Shown: positions 18,630 through 28,088, numbered from the stretch's first letter. The stretch is DNA of 64,000 nucleotides from Bacillota bacterium (GCA_023388635.1 JAEWFW010000036.1:28166-92165), one strand, 5' to 3'. The notes: generated by a model not told the origin, from the letters alone. Numbers and translations are program-made.

Positions 18630-19048
18630 TGCTCGGCACCTCCGCCGGGTTTCGCGCTTATTTTGATATACTTTGCCAGAATGCCATTGATAAAGCCTGC
18701 CGATTGGTTTGTGCTAAATGTCTTTGCCAATTCTACCGCTTCGTTAATGACAATATTTTCTGATAAGTCTGTAAATAAGAGCTCGTAGACAGCCAGTCTG
18801 AGAATGTTTTTTTCCACTTTGCCGATGCGCTGCAAATTCCAGCCCTCGATTACATCTTCCAACGCTTGATCAATTTCCACGAGATTCTCATGGGCTCCTG
18901 CGATCAGGTTGGTAATAAACTCTCGTTGATTTTCATCGATTTGATCATTCTCGAAACGATCTTCAATGATTTCATTAATATCCCCTTGCTGGATATCAAA
19001 TTGAAATAGAATCTGTAGCGCCTTTTCCCGCGCTTTCCTTCTGTACAT
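18626..19048 (-). CDS. nusB: Transcription antitermination factor NusB
   Basis: A 140-aa helical protein that binds boxA RNA with NusE (ribosomal protein S10) during rRNA antitermination. It begins RRKAREKALQILFQFD and ends with LLFTDLSENIVINEAVELAKTFS..AGFINGILAKY, both diagnostic. It is located between the asp23 cluster and the TsaD paralogue, near folD and accC as in B. subtilis. Confidence 0.97.
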   Translation of the reverse strand: MYRRKAREKALQILFQFDIQQGDINEIIEDRFENDQIDENQREFITNLIAGAHENLVEIDQALEDVIEGWNLQRIGKVEKNILRLAVYELLFTDLSENIVINEAVELAKTFSTNQSAGFINGILAKYIKISAKPGGGAEH

Positions 19049-19102
19049 GCAAAATCCTCCAAATCATGTTTTCCATTATCTCCATCCGCATCAAATCTTT
19101 CT

Positions 19103-19324
19103 TTATCTCCAGTGATCCGGCAAAAACCGTTCAATGACGTCGCGAATGTTCTCATTGTTATCAACACGAGTTCCTACATAATAACCGATCGCTACGATGA
19201 TTACAAAAAATAGTGTTTTCCAAAAACCCACAAGCAAAAATATAATACCGACAAAGATACCGGCAACAATCCCGATTACTTTCCCCATATGAGTATACAG
19301 CAAATCAATCATTTCTTGTTTCAT
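19103..19324 (-). CDS. DUF2273 small membrane protein
   Basis: A 73-aa protein with two hydrophobic helices (about residues 13-32 and 36-48). The charged tail (VDNNENIRDVIERFLPDHW) is typical of DUF2273 proteins found with Asp23 and AmaP. The frame opens at a GTG at 19333, but the ATG at 19324 has AGGTG 6 nt upstream. It lies directly after amaP, and is probably part of the membrane anchoring of Asp23. Confidence 0.88.
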   Translation of the reverse strand: MKQEMIDLLYTHMGKVIGIVAGIFVGIIFLLVGFWKTLFFVIIVAIGYYVGTRVDNNENIRDVIERFLPDHWR

Positions 19325-19333
19325 AACCGTCAC

Positions 19334-19897
19334 CTACTTTAAAGGAGCTTTTTGAACCGCCGCTTTTTGCAAAACATCCTTTACAACGACCAATACTTTC
19401 TCAATCTTGATGCCGGATAACCGCTCGACATACTGCTTGACTTCCGCTTGCAGCTTGTCTGATGTTTCAGGAATACTGGTATCGGGATCAAGGCTGACTT
19501 TCAAGGCAATTTTAGCACCAAATTCTGTAGGTACGACCTTCGCGACTAATTCTCTGACGCCGGGAATTTGACGTCCGGTACGCGTAGCCATCGTTTCGAT
19601 TGCTTCAACAGAAATTTTTACATCGCCAATTTCCGTACTGTAATTAATCGTCGAGCTCTGCTCTTTAGAATTCTTCTGGAAAGTGATAAAAATGAATCGC
19701 AAACTGACAAAGAAAAAAATCAGCCCGATCAACAGATTGTTCAATTGTGTTTGCATTCCACTGTTATAAAAAGCATGGAAGTAAAATCCAATCGTATCCA
19801 ATGGAACCAACCTCAGTGAAACTACAATAAATAAAACCGCAAGCACAGCAATCACCAAGTTGTAAAAGAAAAAAATGATCTTTTCTAACAAGTTCAT
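19334..19897 (-). CDS. amaP: Alkaline shock response membrane anchor protein AmaP
   Basis: A 187-aa protein with two N-terminal membrane helices (about residues 9-30 and 50-70). A cytoplasmic domain follows, similar to Asp23 (SVEAIETMATRTGRQIPGVRELVAKV). In Staphylococcus aureus AmaP recruits Asp23 to the membrane. The neighbours asp23 upstream and DUF2273 downstream support the call. Confidence 0.9.
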   Translation of the reverse strand: MNLLEKIIFFFYNLVIAVLAVLFIVVSLRLVPLDTIGFYFHAFYNSGMQTQLNNLLIGLIFFFVSLRFIFITFQKNSKEQSSTINYSTEIGDVKISVEAIETMATRTGRQIPGVRELVAKVVPTEFGAKIALKVSLDPDTSIPETSDKLQAEVKQYVERLSGIKIEKVLVVVKDVLQKAAVQKAPLK

Positions 19898-19945
19898 AAA
19901 GACGCTCCTTTCAACGGATTATGTCGCTTAGCAGATTAGTCAGAT

Positions 19946-19977
19946 TAAAGGAAACCCCCTGTTTCTTGCAGGGGGTC
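19946..19977 (-). terminator. Terminator after asp23
   Basis: A perfect 8-bp GC-rich stem (19954-19961 with 19969-19976) with a 7-nt loop is followed on the minus strand by TTTCCTTT. It lies between asp23 and amaP, so the asp23 message may often end here and exceed that of the downstream genes. Confidence 0.75.
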
Positions 19978-20003
19978 ACATAATTTCAGTATATAATAAT
20001 GAT

Positions 20004-20414
20004 TTATTTCAAACGGAATTCTTCTTCCTTCTTGACTTCCTTTTTCTCTTCCTGTCTAAAATCTACACCCTGTACTTGTACGTTAACTTCCACAACGTCA
20101 AGCCCTGTCATATTCTCAATTTCTCGTTTGACACTAGCCTGAATCGCGCTGGCAACTTCCGGGATGGCAGAACCGTATTGTACAATAATCGAAACGTCAA
20201 CTGCCGTCTCTTTCTGACCTACTTCTACTTTAACACCTTTAGAAAGGTTCTTTCTACCGAGCAATTCTGCAATGCCGCCAACGACACCGCCGCTCATGCC
20301 GGCAACACCCGGGACTTCAATCGTTGCAAGTCCGGCAATAATTTCAATCACTTCCGGTGCAATCTGGATATTTCCCAATTCATTCGTGTTCTTCATTTCT
20401 GATGGTACAGTCAT
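20004..20414 (-). CDS. Asp23/Gls24 family envelope stress protein
   Basis: A 136-aa soluble protein of the Asp23 family, homologous to B. subtilis YqhY and YloU. The family core ELGNIQIAPEVIEIIAGLATIEVPGVAGM is followed by VDVSIIVQYGSAIPEVASAIQ. A highly charged tail (EEKKEVKKEEEF) ends it. The ATG at 20414 has GGAGGTG 6 nt upstream; the frame itself opens at 20423. It has its own promoter. Location next to accC is conserved in Bacilli, where YqhY affects acetyl-CoA carboxylase. Confidence 0.92.
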   Translation of the reverse strand: MTVPSEMKNTNELGNIQIAPEVIEIIAGLATIEVPGVAGMSGGVVGGIAELLGRKNLSKGVKVEVGQKETAVDVSIIVQYGSAIPEVASAIQASVKREIENMTGLDVVEVNVQVQGVDFRQEEKKEVKKEEEFRLK

Positions 20415-20445
20415 TCTTAACACCTCCGGTATTTACTGTCATAAA

Positions 20446-20474
20446 ATTATATCATACGCCCTAGGCAAATACAA
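20446..20474 (-). promoter_or_regulatory. Sigma-A promoter of asp23
   Basis: On the minus strand TTGTAT (20474-20469) and a perfect TATAAT (20451-20446) are separated by 17 bp. The asp23 start is about 30 bp downstream. Confidence 0.75.
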
Positions 20475-20522
20475 TCTCGCGAGAGATCCGCCCATGGACA
20501 ACTTGCCGACAAACTGTGTAAC

Positions 20523-21866
20523 CTAAATGACATGAGTTTCCAAAAACTTCGTATTAAAATTGCCGCTGACGAAATCAGCATTGCGCAACAATTTCAGATG
20601 AAACGGAATTGTCGTTTTAATTCCTTCAATTCGAAACTCGGACAGCGCTCTGTGCATACGCTCAATTGCCTCTTGGCGGGTCTTGCCGTGGACAATAATC
20701 TTAGCAATCATCGAATCATAATACGGTGTCACCCGGTACCCTTGGTAAACGGCACTATCGACCCTTACCCCAAGACCTCCCGGAGGTAAATATGTAGTGA
20801 TCGTACCCGGACAAGGCATAAAATTCCGCTCTGGATCCTCCGCATTCACTCGGCACTCGATCGCCCATCCACTAATTTGCACATCCTCCTGCCGCTTGAC
20901 ACTCAACTCCATACCTGCAGCAGCGCGAATTTGTTCTCTGATCAAATCGATTCCCGTAATATACTCGGTGACAGGATGCTCCACCTGAATCCGCGTGTTC
21001 ATCTCCATAAAATAGAATTGACCGTGCTTATCCAATAAAAACTCCACTGTCCCCGCCGTCACATACTGAACAGCTTTGGCGGCTGCGACTGCCGCATTTC
21101 CCATCGCTTCCCGGATGGATTCGGTGAGCGCCATGGACGGCGCTTCTTCAATCAACTTCTGATGACGGCGTTGAATTGAACAATCTCGCTCTCCGAGATG
21201 AACAGCATTTCCATGACTGTCCGCGAGAATTTGAATCTCAATATGCCTTGGCTCTTCCAAATACTTTTCCAAATACACACCGGCATTGCCAAAAGCCGTT
21301 TCCGCTTCTTGCTGCGCCATTGAGATTGCCTTTTCCAGTTCACTCTGATCCCAGGCTACCCGCATTCCTTTACCACCGCCTCCGGCGGTCGCTTTAATGA
21401 TCACCGGATATCCGATGTCCGCTGCCGTCTTGACTGCTTCATTGAAATCAGTAATAATGCCTTCTGTACCAGGAATAATCGGTACTCCCGCTTTGCGCAT
21501 CGTTTCCCGAGCAACTGCCTTCGCCCCCATAGTTTCGATCGCTACGGCAGACGGTCCGATAAACGTGATTCCACAGGAAGCACATAACTCCGCAAAATCT
21601 GCGTTCTCAGATAAAAATCCGTATCCCGGATGAATCGCATCACAACCCGATATACTGGCGACACTGATGATATTCGCCATATGCAAATATGATTCTTTAG
21701 AACTGATCGGTCCTATACAATATGCTTCATCGGCTAATTCAACATGCAGCGCTTCTTGGTCAGCCTGCGAATAAACAGCTACCGTCTTAATGCCCATTTC
21801 CTTACACGTCCGCATAATGCGAACAGCAATCTCTCCACGATTCGCTATCAGAATCTTCTCAAACAT
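20523..21866 (-). CDS. accC: Acetyl-CoA carboxylase biotin carboxylase subunit
   Basis: AccC carboxylates the biotin of AccB with bicarbonate and ATP, the first step of fatty-acid synthesis. It has the biotin-carboxylase N domain ([20 protein letters not shown]), the ATP-grasp loop [12 protein letters not shown], the catalytic [16 protein letters not shown] and a complete C domain. At 447 aa it is standard. The start lies 10 bp past accB. Confidence 0.98.
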   Translation of the reverse strand: MFEKILIANRGEIAVRIMRTCKEMGIKTVAVYSQADQEALHVELADEAYCIGPISSKESYLHMANIISVASISGCDAIHPGYGFLSENADFAELCASCGITFIGPSAVAIETMGAKAVARETMRKAGVPIIPGTEGIITDFNEAVKTAADIGYPVIIKATAGGGGKGMRVAWDQSELEKAISMAQQEAETAFGNAGVYLEKYLEEPRHIEIQILADSHGNAVHLGERDCSIQRRHQKLIEEAPSMALTESIREAMGNAAVAAAKAVQYVTAGTVEFLLDKHGQFYFMEMNTRIQVEHPVTEYITGIDLIREQIRAAAGMELSVKRQEDVQISGWAIECRVNAEDPERNFMPCPGTITTYLPPGGLGVRVDSAVYQGYRVTPYYDSMIAKIIVHGKTRQEAIERMHRALSEFRIEGIKTTIPFHLKLLRNADFVSGNFNTKFLETHVI

Positions 21867-21876
21867 GTGGTCACCC

Positions 21877-22368
21877 CTATTCTTTACTCACTTTAAACAG
21901 AGTTTGACCGTATTCCACTAATTGTCCGTTTTCTACACATACCTCAACAATTTTACCGGAACATTCTGCTTCAATCTCATTCATTAACTTCATTGCTTCA
22001 ATGATACAGACGACACTTTTATCTGTAACGTGATCTCCGATTTTCACGAATGCGGGCGCATCCGGTGACGGAGCAGAATAGAACGTCCCTACCATCGGCG
22101 ATTTGATTTCCAGATAGTTTTGCGTTGCAACATCAGGCTCTTCCTTGGCAGTGTTTTCCCGAATCTCCGTATGTACTTCTCTGCTAATCATCTGATTGAC
22201 CGCCGGAGGTACATAGCTCGATTCAGTTTGTCCGCCAATGTATTCAACATACTCTTTCTTACTCTTTTTAATGGACAGTTTTGCGCCGTCATTTTCTATT
22301 TCCAACTCTGTAATATTCGTGCTATCCAATAATTTTATCAGTTCACGAATTTCTGAAATATTATACAT
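21877..22368 (-). CDS. accB: Acetyl-CoA carboxylase biotin carboxyl carrier protein
   Basis: AccB carries the biotin that moves CO2 between AccC and AccDA. The C-terminal biotinyl domain has [15 protein letters not shown] with K127 as the modified lysine. A flexible linker (about residues 45-85) precedes it. I place the start at the ATG at 22368, which follows AGGGGTG by 6 nt (163 aa); the frame opens at 22377. It is first in an accB-accC operon behind a good sigma-A promoter. Confidence 0.97.
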   Translation of the reverse strand: MYNISEIRELIKLLDSTNITELEIENDGAKLSIKKSKKEYVEYIGGQTESSYVPPAVNQMISREVHTEIRENTAKEEPDVATQNYLEIKSPMVGTFYSAPSPDAPAFVKIGDHVTDKSVVCIIEAMKLMNEIEAECSGKIVEVCVENGQLVEYGQTLFKVSKE

Positions 22369-22466
22369 ACATTTCACCCCTAATCGTATTCATATGCGAT
22401 AACCACTAGTATATACTTGGACCATTTGTACATACCCAGCCATTAAAAACGAAGTTCATGCAGTAT

Positions 22467-22495
22467 ATTATAATAATAAACCCTTATTCATGCAA
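22467..22495 (-). promoter_or_regulatory. Sigma-A promoter of accBC
   Basis: TTGCAT (22495-22490) and a perfect TATAAT (22472-22467) lie 17 bp apart on the minus strand, leaving a leader of about 90 nt before accB. No clear FapR operator was seen. Confidence 0.75.
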
Positions 22496-22498
22496 CGC

Positions 22499-22528
22499 AA
22501 AAAAAAACCGGAATCCCGGCTCGATTCC
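22499..22528 (-). terminator. Terminator of the spoIIIA operon
   Basis: GGAATC (22510-22515) pairs with GATTCC (22523-22528), and on the minus strand a long T run follows. It begins directly after the spoIIIAH stop codon. Confidence 0.8.
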
Positions 22529-23131
22529 TCATTGATAAAAACTCACTTCAATATTTTTATGTTGTAAGCCCGTAAGCTGACCAACTGTATCGACGATCTG
22601 CAGATATTGTTCCGGTGTAAATTGCTCGCTCTGGACGACAATTTGCGCACGGTTGCCGGTCTGCATATAGACACAATCGCCAAATCCCATCTCCATAATT
22701 TTATCTTCAATTTGTTCCTCGACATTTGCTACATCAATGATGTCATCATAGGATGATTTCGCCTTCGCAATTTCTTCCGCTGTAACAGTACTACTCGCCA
22801 TCGTTAGACGCAGCTCATCGAGAATTTGTGCCCTTTCATAGTCCCTTGTCAGGCGCATATTGATAAATGCCTCACCGGTCGAATCATAGAGAATTACTTG
22901 ACCGCCTTGCTCCTTCGTTTTACCACTTTCCTGCTCGCCATCTTCTGTTTTGGCTGTATCTTCTTTATCCCCTTTTTTCTCTTCTTCCGTATGCCCTGCC
23001 ATCGTCTCTTTCGGCACTCCATCGACAGTTTGTTCCCAGTTGCCTGCCACATAATAACCCAAAATCATCAAATAAAAAACGATTAACGCACTGATTAACA
23101 TCTTTTCTTTTTTAACCGCAAAAAAATTCAT
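22529..23131 (-). CDS. spoIIIAH: Stage III sporulation protein AH
   Basis: Mother-cell protein whose C-terminal ring-forming domain meets forespore SpoIIQ to build the feeding-tube channel. One membrane helix (about residues 12-29) is followed by an acidic linker and a YscJ/FliF-like domain (about 75-200; EEIAKAKSSYDDIIDVANVEEQIEDKI). I use the ATG at 23131, with AAAGGGAG upstream, instead of the opening at 23152 (200 aa). Last gene of the spoIIIA operon. Confidence 0.94.
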   Translation of the reverse strand: MNFFAVKKEKMLISALIVFYLMILGYYVAGNWEQTVDGVPKETMAGHTEEEKKGDKEDTAKTEDGEQESGKTKEQGGQVILYDSTGEAFINMRLTRDYERAQILDELRLTMASSTVTAEEIAKAKSSYDDIIDVANVEEQIEDKIMEMGFGDCVYMQTGNRAQIVVQSEQFTPEQYLQIVDTVGQLTGLQHKNIEVSFYQ

Positions 23132-23161
23132 TTGATCAACTCCCTTTACCAATAGTATCGT

Positions 23162-23743
23162 TTATTCACGAGCGTCCATCGGCAGTATCGATATTTTATT
23201 GGCACCGACATTCAGTGCTCTCTGCACGGCATCGACAAGCAAAGCATGTGTGCGAATATTCGCCGCCCCTTCCGCCACTACGATAACCCCTCTAATTTCC
23301 GGCTTTAGCCGCTTGATAACGACCGGTGACTCACCACTGCTATTCCCTCTGAGAATGACAATCTGTTTGTCATCGGTTATCTCCGCAATTTTACGATTCC
23401 CCCCTTGCCTATCAGTTTCATCTGTATTTCGCTGATTCGAACGGACATTAGCGCCTAAAACAACCTCTTCAGTAGAATCTATGTTGACCATCACCGAAAC
23501 TTGACCAACTCCTGAAACTTTTTCTAATATTTTTTGTAAATTCTCTTCGTAGAGTTTTTCATATTCGCGAATTTCCCCCGCTTCCGAATACGTCTGCGCA
23601 GTCATTTTGTCAGCTTCTTGCTTTATTTCCGGTGGAAGTGTTTGCGAAACATTAAAATCACTCACCACAAATAATAGAATCATGCCGATAGCCGCGATCA
23701 ACATCAACCATCTCATCGGTGTCATTTTATCTTTTAAATTCAT
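23162..23743 (-). CDS. spoIIIAG: Stage III sporulation protein AG
   Basis: A 193-aa protein with one N-terminal membrane helix (about residues 11-29) and a ring-building domain. That domain contains LEKVSGVGQVSVMVNIDSTEEVV and the C-terminal VVAEGAANIRTHALLVDAVQRAL. It forms the large ring of the SpoIIIA-SpoIIQ channel in the mother-cell membrane. It lies 8 bp after spoIIIAF. Confidence 0.95.
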   Translation of the reverse strand: MNLKDKMTPMRWLMLIAAIGMILLFVVSDFNVSQTLPPEIKQEADKMTAQTYSEAGEIREYEKLYEENLQKILEKVSGVGQVSVMVNIDSTEEVVLGANVRSNQRNTDETDRQGGNRKIAEITDDKQIVILRGNSSGESPVVIKRLKPEIRGVIVVAEGAANIRTHALLVDAVQRALNVGANKISILPMDARE

Positions 23744-23751
23744 ATTCTCAC

Positions 23752-24540
23752 CTAACCTTCCACAATATAGACTCGAATGATTTCTTGCGAAAGCTCCATG
23801 GCTTTGGCGATCGCCCCTTTTAACTCCCTGCTCGCTTGCTGATCGTCTGCACTGACCGCTCCCGTTTGTGCCGTTTCCGACCTTGACCCGCGACCATCCT
23901 CCGGCAAAACCGGTGGAATTTCGATCGGTTGAATCTCTACCATTTCAATCCTTTCCGTCAAAGTGCTTCCTGCTGTATCGCCCTCTGCACCCGCATCATT
24001 TGCCATTTCTGCATCGCTTCCCGCTCTCACATTATTGCCCGCTCCGGCTCCTTCCGATCCTGATAACCCCGAGCCTGACGGTTCCACTCCCGAAGATTCA
24101 AGCACGCGCTTCACATACACATCCAATTGCTTGATCTGGTACTCTTTCCCATCTGCCGGCTGTTCGACACTCATCTCGAAATCTACCAATTGAAATCCGC
24201 CTTGCAGTTGTATGGCATACACAATTCCTTCCCTCGCCATACGCTTTGCCGTATCGACAACCATATCTTGATGATCAAAGGCGATTTGCTGCTGCACGTC
24301 TTGCATGACGGAAGCAACCATCGCTTCGCCGCCCTGCCAATTGAATAAACCATTCCCAGCGAGACTCTCCTTGCCGTTTACAATCATCAATAACGGAGTC
24401 AGCATCGCTACGATAATAATTAAGCCGATGACGAGCTTCACGTATTTTTGCATGGCAGAACTGGGTAACAGCAAGTCCATAAATGATGCGAACAAAATAA
24501 TAAGCACGATTCCTTTTAACCAACCGCTGATAAAATCCAA
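23752..24540 (-). CDS. spoIIIAF: Stage III sporulation protein AF
   Basis: Two N-terminal membrane helices (about residues 6-24 and 32-52) precede a soluble ring-building-like domain. Between the two halves lies a long glycine- and serine-rich stretch (around SGSEGAGAGNNVRAGSDAEM) that makes this copy (262 aa) longer than the roughly 206-aa B. subtilis protein. The start is probably the TTG at 24540, 7 nt after AAGGAGG; the frame opens at 24561. Part of the SpoIIIA channel complex. Confidence 0.9.
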   Translation of the reverse strand: MDFISGWLKGIVLIILFASFMDLLLPSSAMQKYVKLVIGLIIIVAMLTPLLMIVNGKESLAGNGLFNWQGGEAMVASVMQDVQQQIAFDHQDMVVDTAKRMAREGIVYAIQLQGGFQLVDFEMSVEQPADGKEYQIKQLDVYVKRVLESSGVEPSGSGLSGSEGAGAGNNVRAGSDAEMANDAGAEGDTAGSTLTERIEMVEIQPIEIPPVLPEDGRGSRSETAQTGAVSADDQQASRELKGAIAKAMELSQEIIRVYIVEG

Positions 24541-24577
24541 TGGTTCTCCTCCTTCACACAAGTTATCAACCGGCAGT

Positions 24578-25837
24578 TCATCGCAAGATGACCGACAAAT
24601 TCGCCGTCGCTATAATAATGGTCACAGCCAAGAAGAACATCAGCCCTACAACCGCAACGGCAGCAAAAATGTATATAAAGCTCTTACCGATCGTCCCCAA
24701 GCACTTAATAATCGGCGTATCTCCCAATGGCTGCATGACGGCGGCAGAAAAATTGAAAATAATCGCTAAGGTCAATATCTTGATCGCAGGAAACGCACAC
24801 AAGAGCAAGAGAATCAAGACACCGATAATACCGATCGAATTCTTCATCAATAACGACGCACCGATGACCGTATCTGCCGCATCGGAAAACATTTTGCCGA
24901 CGACCGGCACGAAATTGCCCGTCACATATTTTGCCGTCCGGATCGTAATCCCATCCGCCACTGAACCCGCAGCTCCTTGGATGGAAATGACACCGAGGAA
25001 AATGCTTGCGAACACCCCCAACAGTCCGAGACTGACTGTCCGCAAAAAATTCGCCAAATGTGTGACTTTGTATTTATCTGTAAATGAACTGACGATGTGC
25101 AACACAGCCGAAAAAAAAATCAGCGGAAATATGATGACACTGATAAACGTCCCAATAATGTTGACGACAAACACGATCACCGGATGAAACATCGCCACCG
25201 ATGTGACGTTGCCGATCGCCGCCATAATCCCCAGGACAAGCGGTATGAGTGCAATCATGAAATGCACCATATTTTCTATGGCGTTTTGTGCGTAAGTCAC
25301 CGCCACATTAAACGAATTAATTGCCAGAACCATTAACACCAAATAGGTAATCGCATATGCCACTTTGCTGACGGAATTCCGCTCAAACGCCGATTGCACA
25401 TTTTCCAGAATGGCACTGAACAACGTCAGCATCAAGATACTCGACAATAATTTAGTGTTGTACAATACTTCATGGAACAAATAGAGCAACAACCCTTGAA
25501 AGATGCCTTTGATGCTAAATTCCCCTTCATCAGGCAGCAATACATCGAAAATACTTGGGCTGAAACTGTCCGGCAAATACCCTCCGTATTCTTGATGCAA
25601 ATGATTCCAATATGCTTCAATTTCTTGTGTATCCAGACGCTTCATCTGTTCTTTCAATAATGTGTTCGTAATCGTCTCTCCGCTCGAAGTTGTATCTCCA
25701 GATGGATTAGCAGTTGCATCTGAATATGCATAGGAACTTGTTTCTGCATGTGCCCCAAACGGGAAACATATGGTCACAAAAGTAATTATCAATAAAAAAC
25801 ACCAAGTTCTACAGGTTGTACCAAAACATTTCAACAA
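24578..25837 (-). CDS. spoIIIAE: Stage III sporulation protein AE
   Basis: A polytopic membrane protein of 419 aa with a signal-like N terminus and seven or eight hydrophobic segments between residues 95 and 419. It is the largest membrane subunit of the SpoIIIA complex. The conserved stretch LLSSILMLTLFSAILENVQSAFERN is present. It begins at TTG (25837) behind AGGGGGTG; a second TTG directly follows. Located between spoIIIAD and spoIIIAF. Confidence 0.95.
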   Translation of the reverse strand: MLKCFGTTCRTWCFLLIITFVTICFPFGAHAETSSYAYSDATANPSGDTTSSGETITNTLLKEQMKRLDTQEIEAYWNHLHQEYGGYLPDSFSPSIFDVLLPDEGEFSIKGIFQGLLLYLFHEVLYNTKLLSSILMLTLFSAILENVQSAFERNSVSKVAYAITYLVLMVLAINSFNVAVTYAQNAIENMVHFMIALIPLVLGIMAAIGNVTSVAMFHPVIVFVVNIIGTFISVIIFPLIFFSAVLHIVSSFTDKYKVTHLANFLRTVSLGLLGVFASIFLGVISIQGAAGSVADGITIRTAKYVTGNFVPVVGKMFSDAADTVIGASLLMKNSIGIIGVLILLLLCAFPAIKILTLAIIFNFSAAVMQPLGDTPIIKCLGTIGKSFIYIFAAVAVVGLMFFLAVTIIIATANLSVILR

Positions 25838-25845
25838 GACACCCC

Positions 25846-26232
25846 CTATGGCAGCAACTGAACGACAGTTTCGATAATCACGACAATAATCGGTAACGCC
25901 AATACCATAATCAGAATTTTACCGGCAAGCTCGATCTTGCTGGCTATCGTACCTTCACCGGCATCCCGGGCGATCTGCGCACCAAATTCCGCAATATACG
26001 CGATCCCGATAATTTTCAAAATAGTCTCCAAGAAAACGATGTCAATATTTGCTCCAACCGCCAGCCGTTCGATCGTCTGAATAATAATGGCAATCTTGCC
26101 AATCAGGAAAATAAAGATCGACAATCCTGTAATAATCGCCAGCAGAAAAGCAATTTGTGGTTTTTGCTCTTTCAACAAAACAATCAAAATCGTAGCAACC
26201 AATCCAAATGAGACGATCTGCAATATCTCCAA
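25846..26232 (-). CDS. spoIIIAD: Stage III sporulation protein AD
   Basis: A 128-aa membrane protein with three to four hydrophobic helices and the family segment LKIIGIAYIAEFGAQIARDAGEG. It starts at TTG behind an AGGGGTG site. The gene lies between spoIIIAC and spoIIIAE and encodes part of the membrane platform of the channel. Confidence 0.95.
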   Translation of the reverse strand: MEILQIVSFGLVATILIVLLKEQKPQIAFLLAIITGLSIFIFLIGKIAIIIQTIERLAVGANIDIVFLETILKIIGIAYIAEFGAQIARDAGEGTIASKIELAGKILIMVLALPIIVVIIETVVQLLP

Positions 26233-26249
26233 GGTTCACACCCCTAAAA

Positions 26250-26450
26250 TTACTGAAGTAAGAATGTTTGACGGATCGTCTGAAACAAATCACTGATTTT
26301 CGTCGCCACCATAAAAATAATGATGATAAAACCGATCAGAGTCGTCCAATGAGCGATTTCTTCTTTCCCCGCCTGTTTCAAAATCGTATGAATGAAAGCA
26401 ATCGCAATCCCGATTCCGGCAATTCTAAAGATAGCGTCTATATCGTACAT
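26250..26450 (-). CDS. spoIIIAC: Stage III sporulation protein AC
   Basis: A 66-aa membrane protein with two helices, typical of SpoIIIAC (IFRIAGIGIAIAFIHTILKQAGKEE). ATG behind GAGGAG. It is homologous to the N-terminal part of SpoIIIAD and functions in the same complex. Confidence 0.95.
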   Translation of the reverse strand: MYDIDAIFRIAGIGIAIAFIHTILKQAGKEEIAHWTTLIGFIIIIFMVATKISDLFQTIRQTFLLQ

Positions 26451-26463
26451 ATTTGACTCCTCC

Positions 26464-26979
26464 CTAAATCATCAAAATGATAATCATAACTCCCGTTAAA
26501 AATCCCAGGTACTGATACATTTTCTCGTGCTTTTGCTGCTCCTGACGTGCTCCCTCTTCTTCTGTCTGTAAATAAGTGAGCGCAATCGCTATATGCTTCA
26601 TCTGATTTTCTTTGTCGGATTGACCGAGGCTATGCCCCAGTTGAAACAGAATTTCGTAGTCACCCTTTTTCAAAGCCATGCGATCCTGGTATTTCATCCA
26701 TGATGACTGCCAAATCTCAACCGTTGACAATTCATGGTCACTAAACTTTTCACTCATATAAGAAAAGACCTCCTGCAACGGCTGCTCGACACGGCAGGAA
26801 ATATTGTAAAACGCCTGGGGCAGCGGCGTCAGCCCGTATACAATCTCGGTTTCTACATGCTTTAGCGCACCATAAATTATCCGCAGTTCCCGCACGCGCT
26901 GCTTATACCTGCCGGCAAGCAAAAATCCCATTAACGTCGTCGAGACGATAACCATGATAATGGCGGCAATCTTAACCAA
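26464..26979 (-). CDS. spoIIIAB: Stage III sporulation protein AB
   Basis: A 171-aa protein with membrane helices at both ends and a helical cytoplasmic domain similar to the GspF fold of type II secretion systems. The start is a TTG 7 nt after AGGAGG, and it overlaps the end of spoIIIAA by 8 bp. The conserved R-LR-IYGALKHVETEIVYG segment is present. Confidence 0.95.
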   Translation of the reverse strand: MVKIAAIIMVIVSTTLMGFLLAGRYKQRVRELRIIYGALKHVETEIVYGLTPLPQAFYNISCRVEQPLQEVFSYMSEKFSDHELSTVEIWQSSWMKYQDRMALKKGDYEILFQLGHSLGQSDKENQMKHIAIALTYLQTEEEGARQEQQKHEKMYQYLGFLTGVMIIILMI

Positions 26980-27949
26980 CAGTAACCCTCCTATTCGACA
27001 ACTTCATCAGATTCCTGTCATATATTCCTTGAACAGTGGCGATCTTTGGCACATTCGATAATAAAACGTACCGATCAAAAATTTTCTTTTCGATCATTTC
27101 ACGCATAATCGGGCGTTCCATCAATTCCTCGAGACTGAATGCGTGGGCAGTCGTGATCACACACACCCCTGCATGCAAAACCTCATCGATTGCCATCGCG
27201 TCTGACATCGTGCCGATTTCATCGACGGCGATGATTTGCGGCGACATCGAGCGAATCAATAGCATCATGCCTTCCGCCTTCGGACATCCGTCAAGCACAT
27301 CGGTCCTCATCCCTAAATCCGATTGGGGTATTCCATGTATACATCCGGCTAATTCCGAACGTTCATCGACAACTCCTACCTTATGACTGGGTATCCCCAA
27401 GTTCCGGTTACCTAAACTTAGCTGCCTGACAATATCGCGCAACAATGTCGTCTTACCGCACTGTGGCGGTGACACGATTAACGTATGGTAGGGTCTTTTT
27501 TTGATAAAATCGTACAAGTCCGGTAGTACAGCGGTGGCGGCTCCAATCACTTGTTTGGCAATACGAATGTTAAAGCTCGTCACATTTTGCATCGTACGAA
27601 TTTTCCCACCCTCCAGGGCAACTTTTCCCGTGACACCGACGCGATGACCGCCGGCAATCGTAATAAACCCTTGGCGCAGTTGTTCTTCTACCGCATAAAC
27701 AGAATGATTACTGATCGTTTGCAGTACTTGGGAAATATCCGTACTCGATACGACATAAGCTTTGTCTAATTGATCTGTAAAACCACTGGCTTCCGACAAA
27801 TATACATTGCCCGCCGACAAACATATTTCCAGTGGCTGATGGATGCGCATGCGAATTTCTTGGATGCGGCTCTTATCCAAATGCGAAATGGGCGACAACA
27901 AATTGCGAATTGACTTAGGAAAAACTTCTTCGACTTCCCTTGACCACAT
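26972..27949 (-). CDS. spoIIIAA: Stage III sporulation protein AA (ATPase)
   Basis: Cytoplasmic ATPase related to type II secretion/VirB11 ATPases that powers or gates the SpoIIIA channel. The Walker A loop is VSPPQCGKTTLLRD, the Walker B is IIAVDEIGT, and HRVGVTGK is conserved. I use the ATG at 27949 (325 aa), which has GGGAGG 7 nt upstream; the frame opens at 28015. It is the first gene of the operon. A sigma-E promoter is expected but I could not identify one with confidence. Confidence 0.95.
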   Translation of the reverse strand: MWSREVEEVFPKSIRNLLSPISHLDKSRIQEIRMRIHQPLEICLSAGNVYLSEASGFTDQLDKAYVVSSTDISQVLQTISNHSVYAVEEQLRQGFITIAGGHRVGVTGKVALEGGKIRTMQNVTSFNIRIAKQVIGAATAVLPDLYDFIKKRPYHTLIVSPPQCGKTTLLRDIVRQLSLGNRNLGIPSHKVGVVDERSELAGCIHGIPQSDLGMRTDVLDGCPKAEGMMLLIRSMSPQIIAVDEIGTMSDAMAIDEVLHAGVCVITTAHAFSLEELMERPIMREMIEKKIFDRYVLLSNVPKIATVQGIYDRNLMKLSNRRVTVG

Positions 27950-28012
27950 AAATTTCCCTCCCGATTCTGTTTCTCTAATACCTATGCATGCTTGACCAAT
28001 TTCATGAACAAA

Positions 28013-28046
28013 CAAAAAAAATAAAAGCCGACTCGGCTTTTATTTT
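28013..28046 (-). terminator. Terminator between the CD1247-domain gene and spoIIIAA
   Basis: A perfect AT-flanked GCCGA/TCGGC hairpin (28020-28044) is followed by a T run on both strands. On the minus strand it ends the upstream gene and isolates the spoIIIA operon. Confidence 0.8.
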
Positions 28047-28088
28047 GCTCAACGTATTTTGATCGCTTATTGGCGAATTCAGCTTTAC

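Noticed and set aside
22378..22466. FapR operator in the accBC leader
   Set aside because: AGTATATACT is palindromic, but the surrounding bases do not match the FapR consensus.
24305..25187. Long plus-strand frames opposite spoIIIAF and spoIIIAE
   Set aside because: They are antisense to clearly conserved sporulation genes, with compositions typical of reverse-strand shadows.
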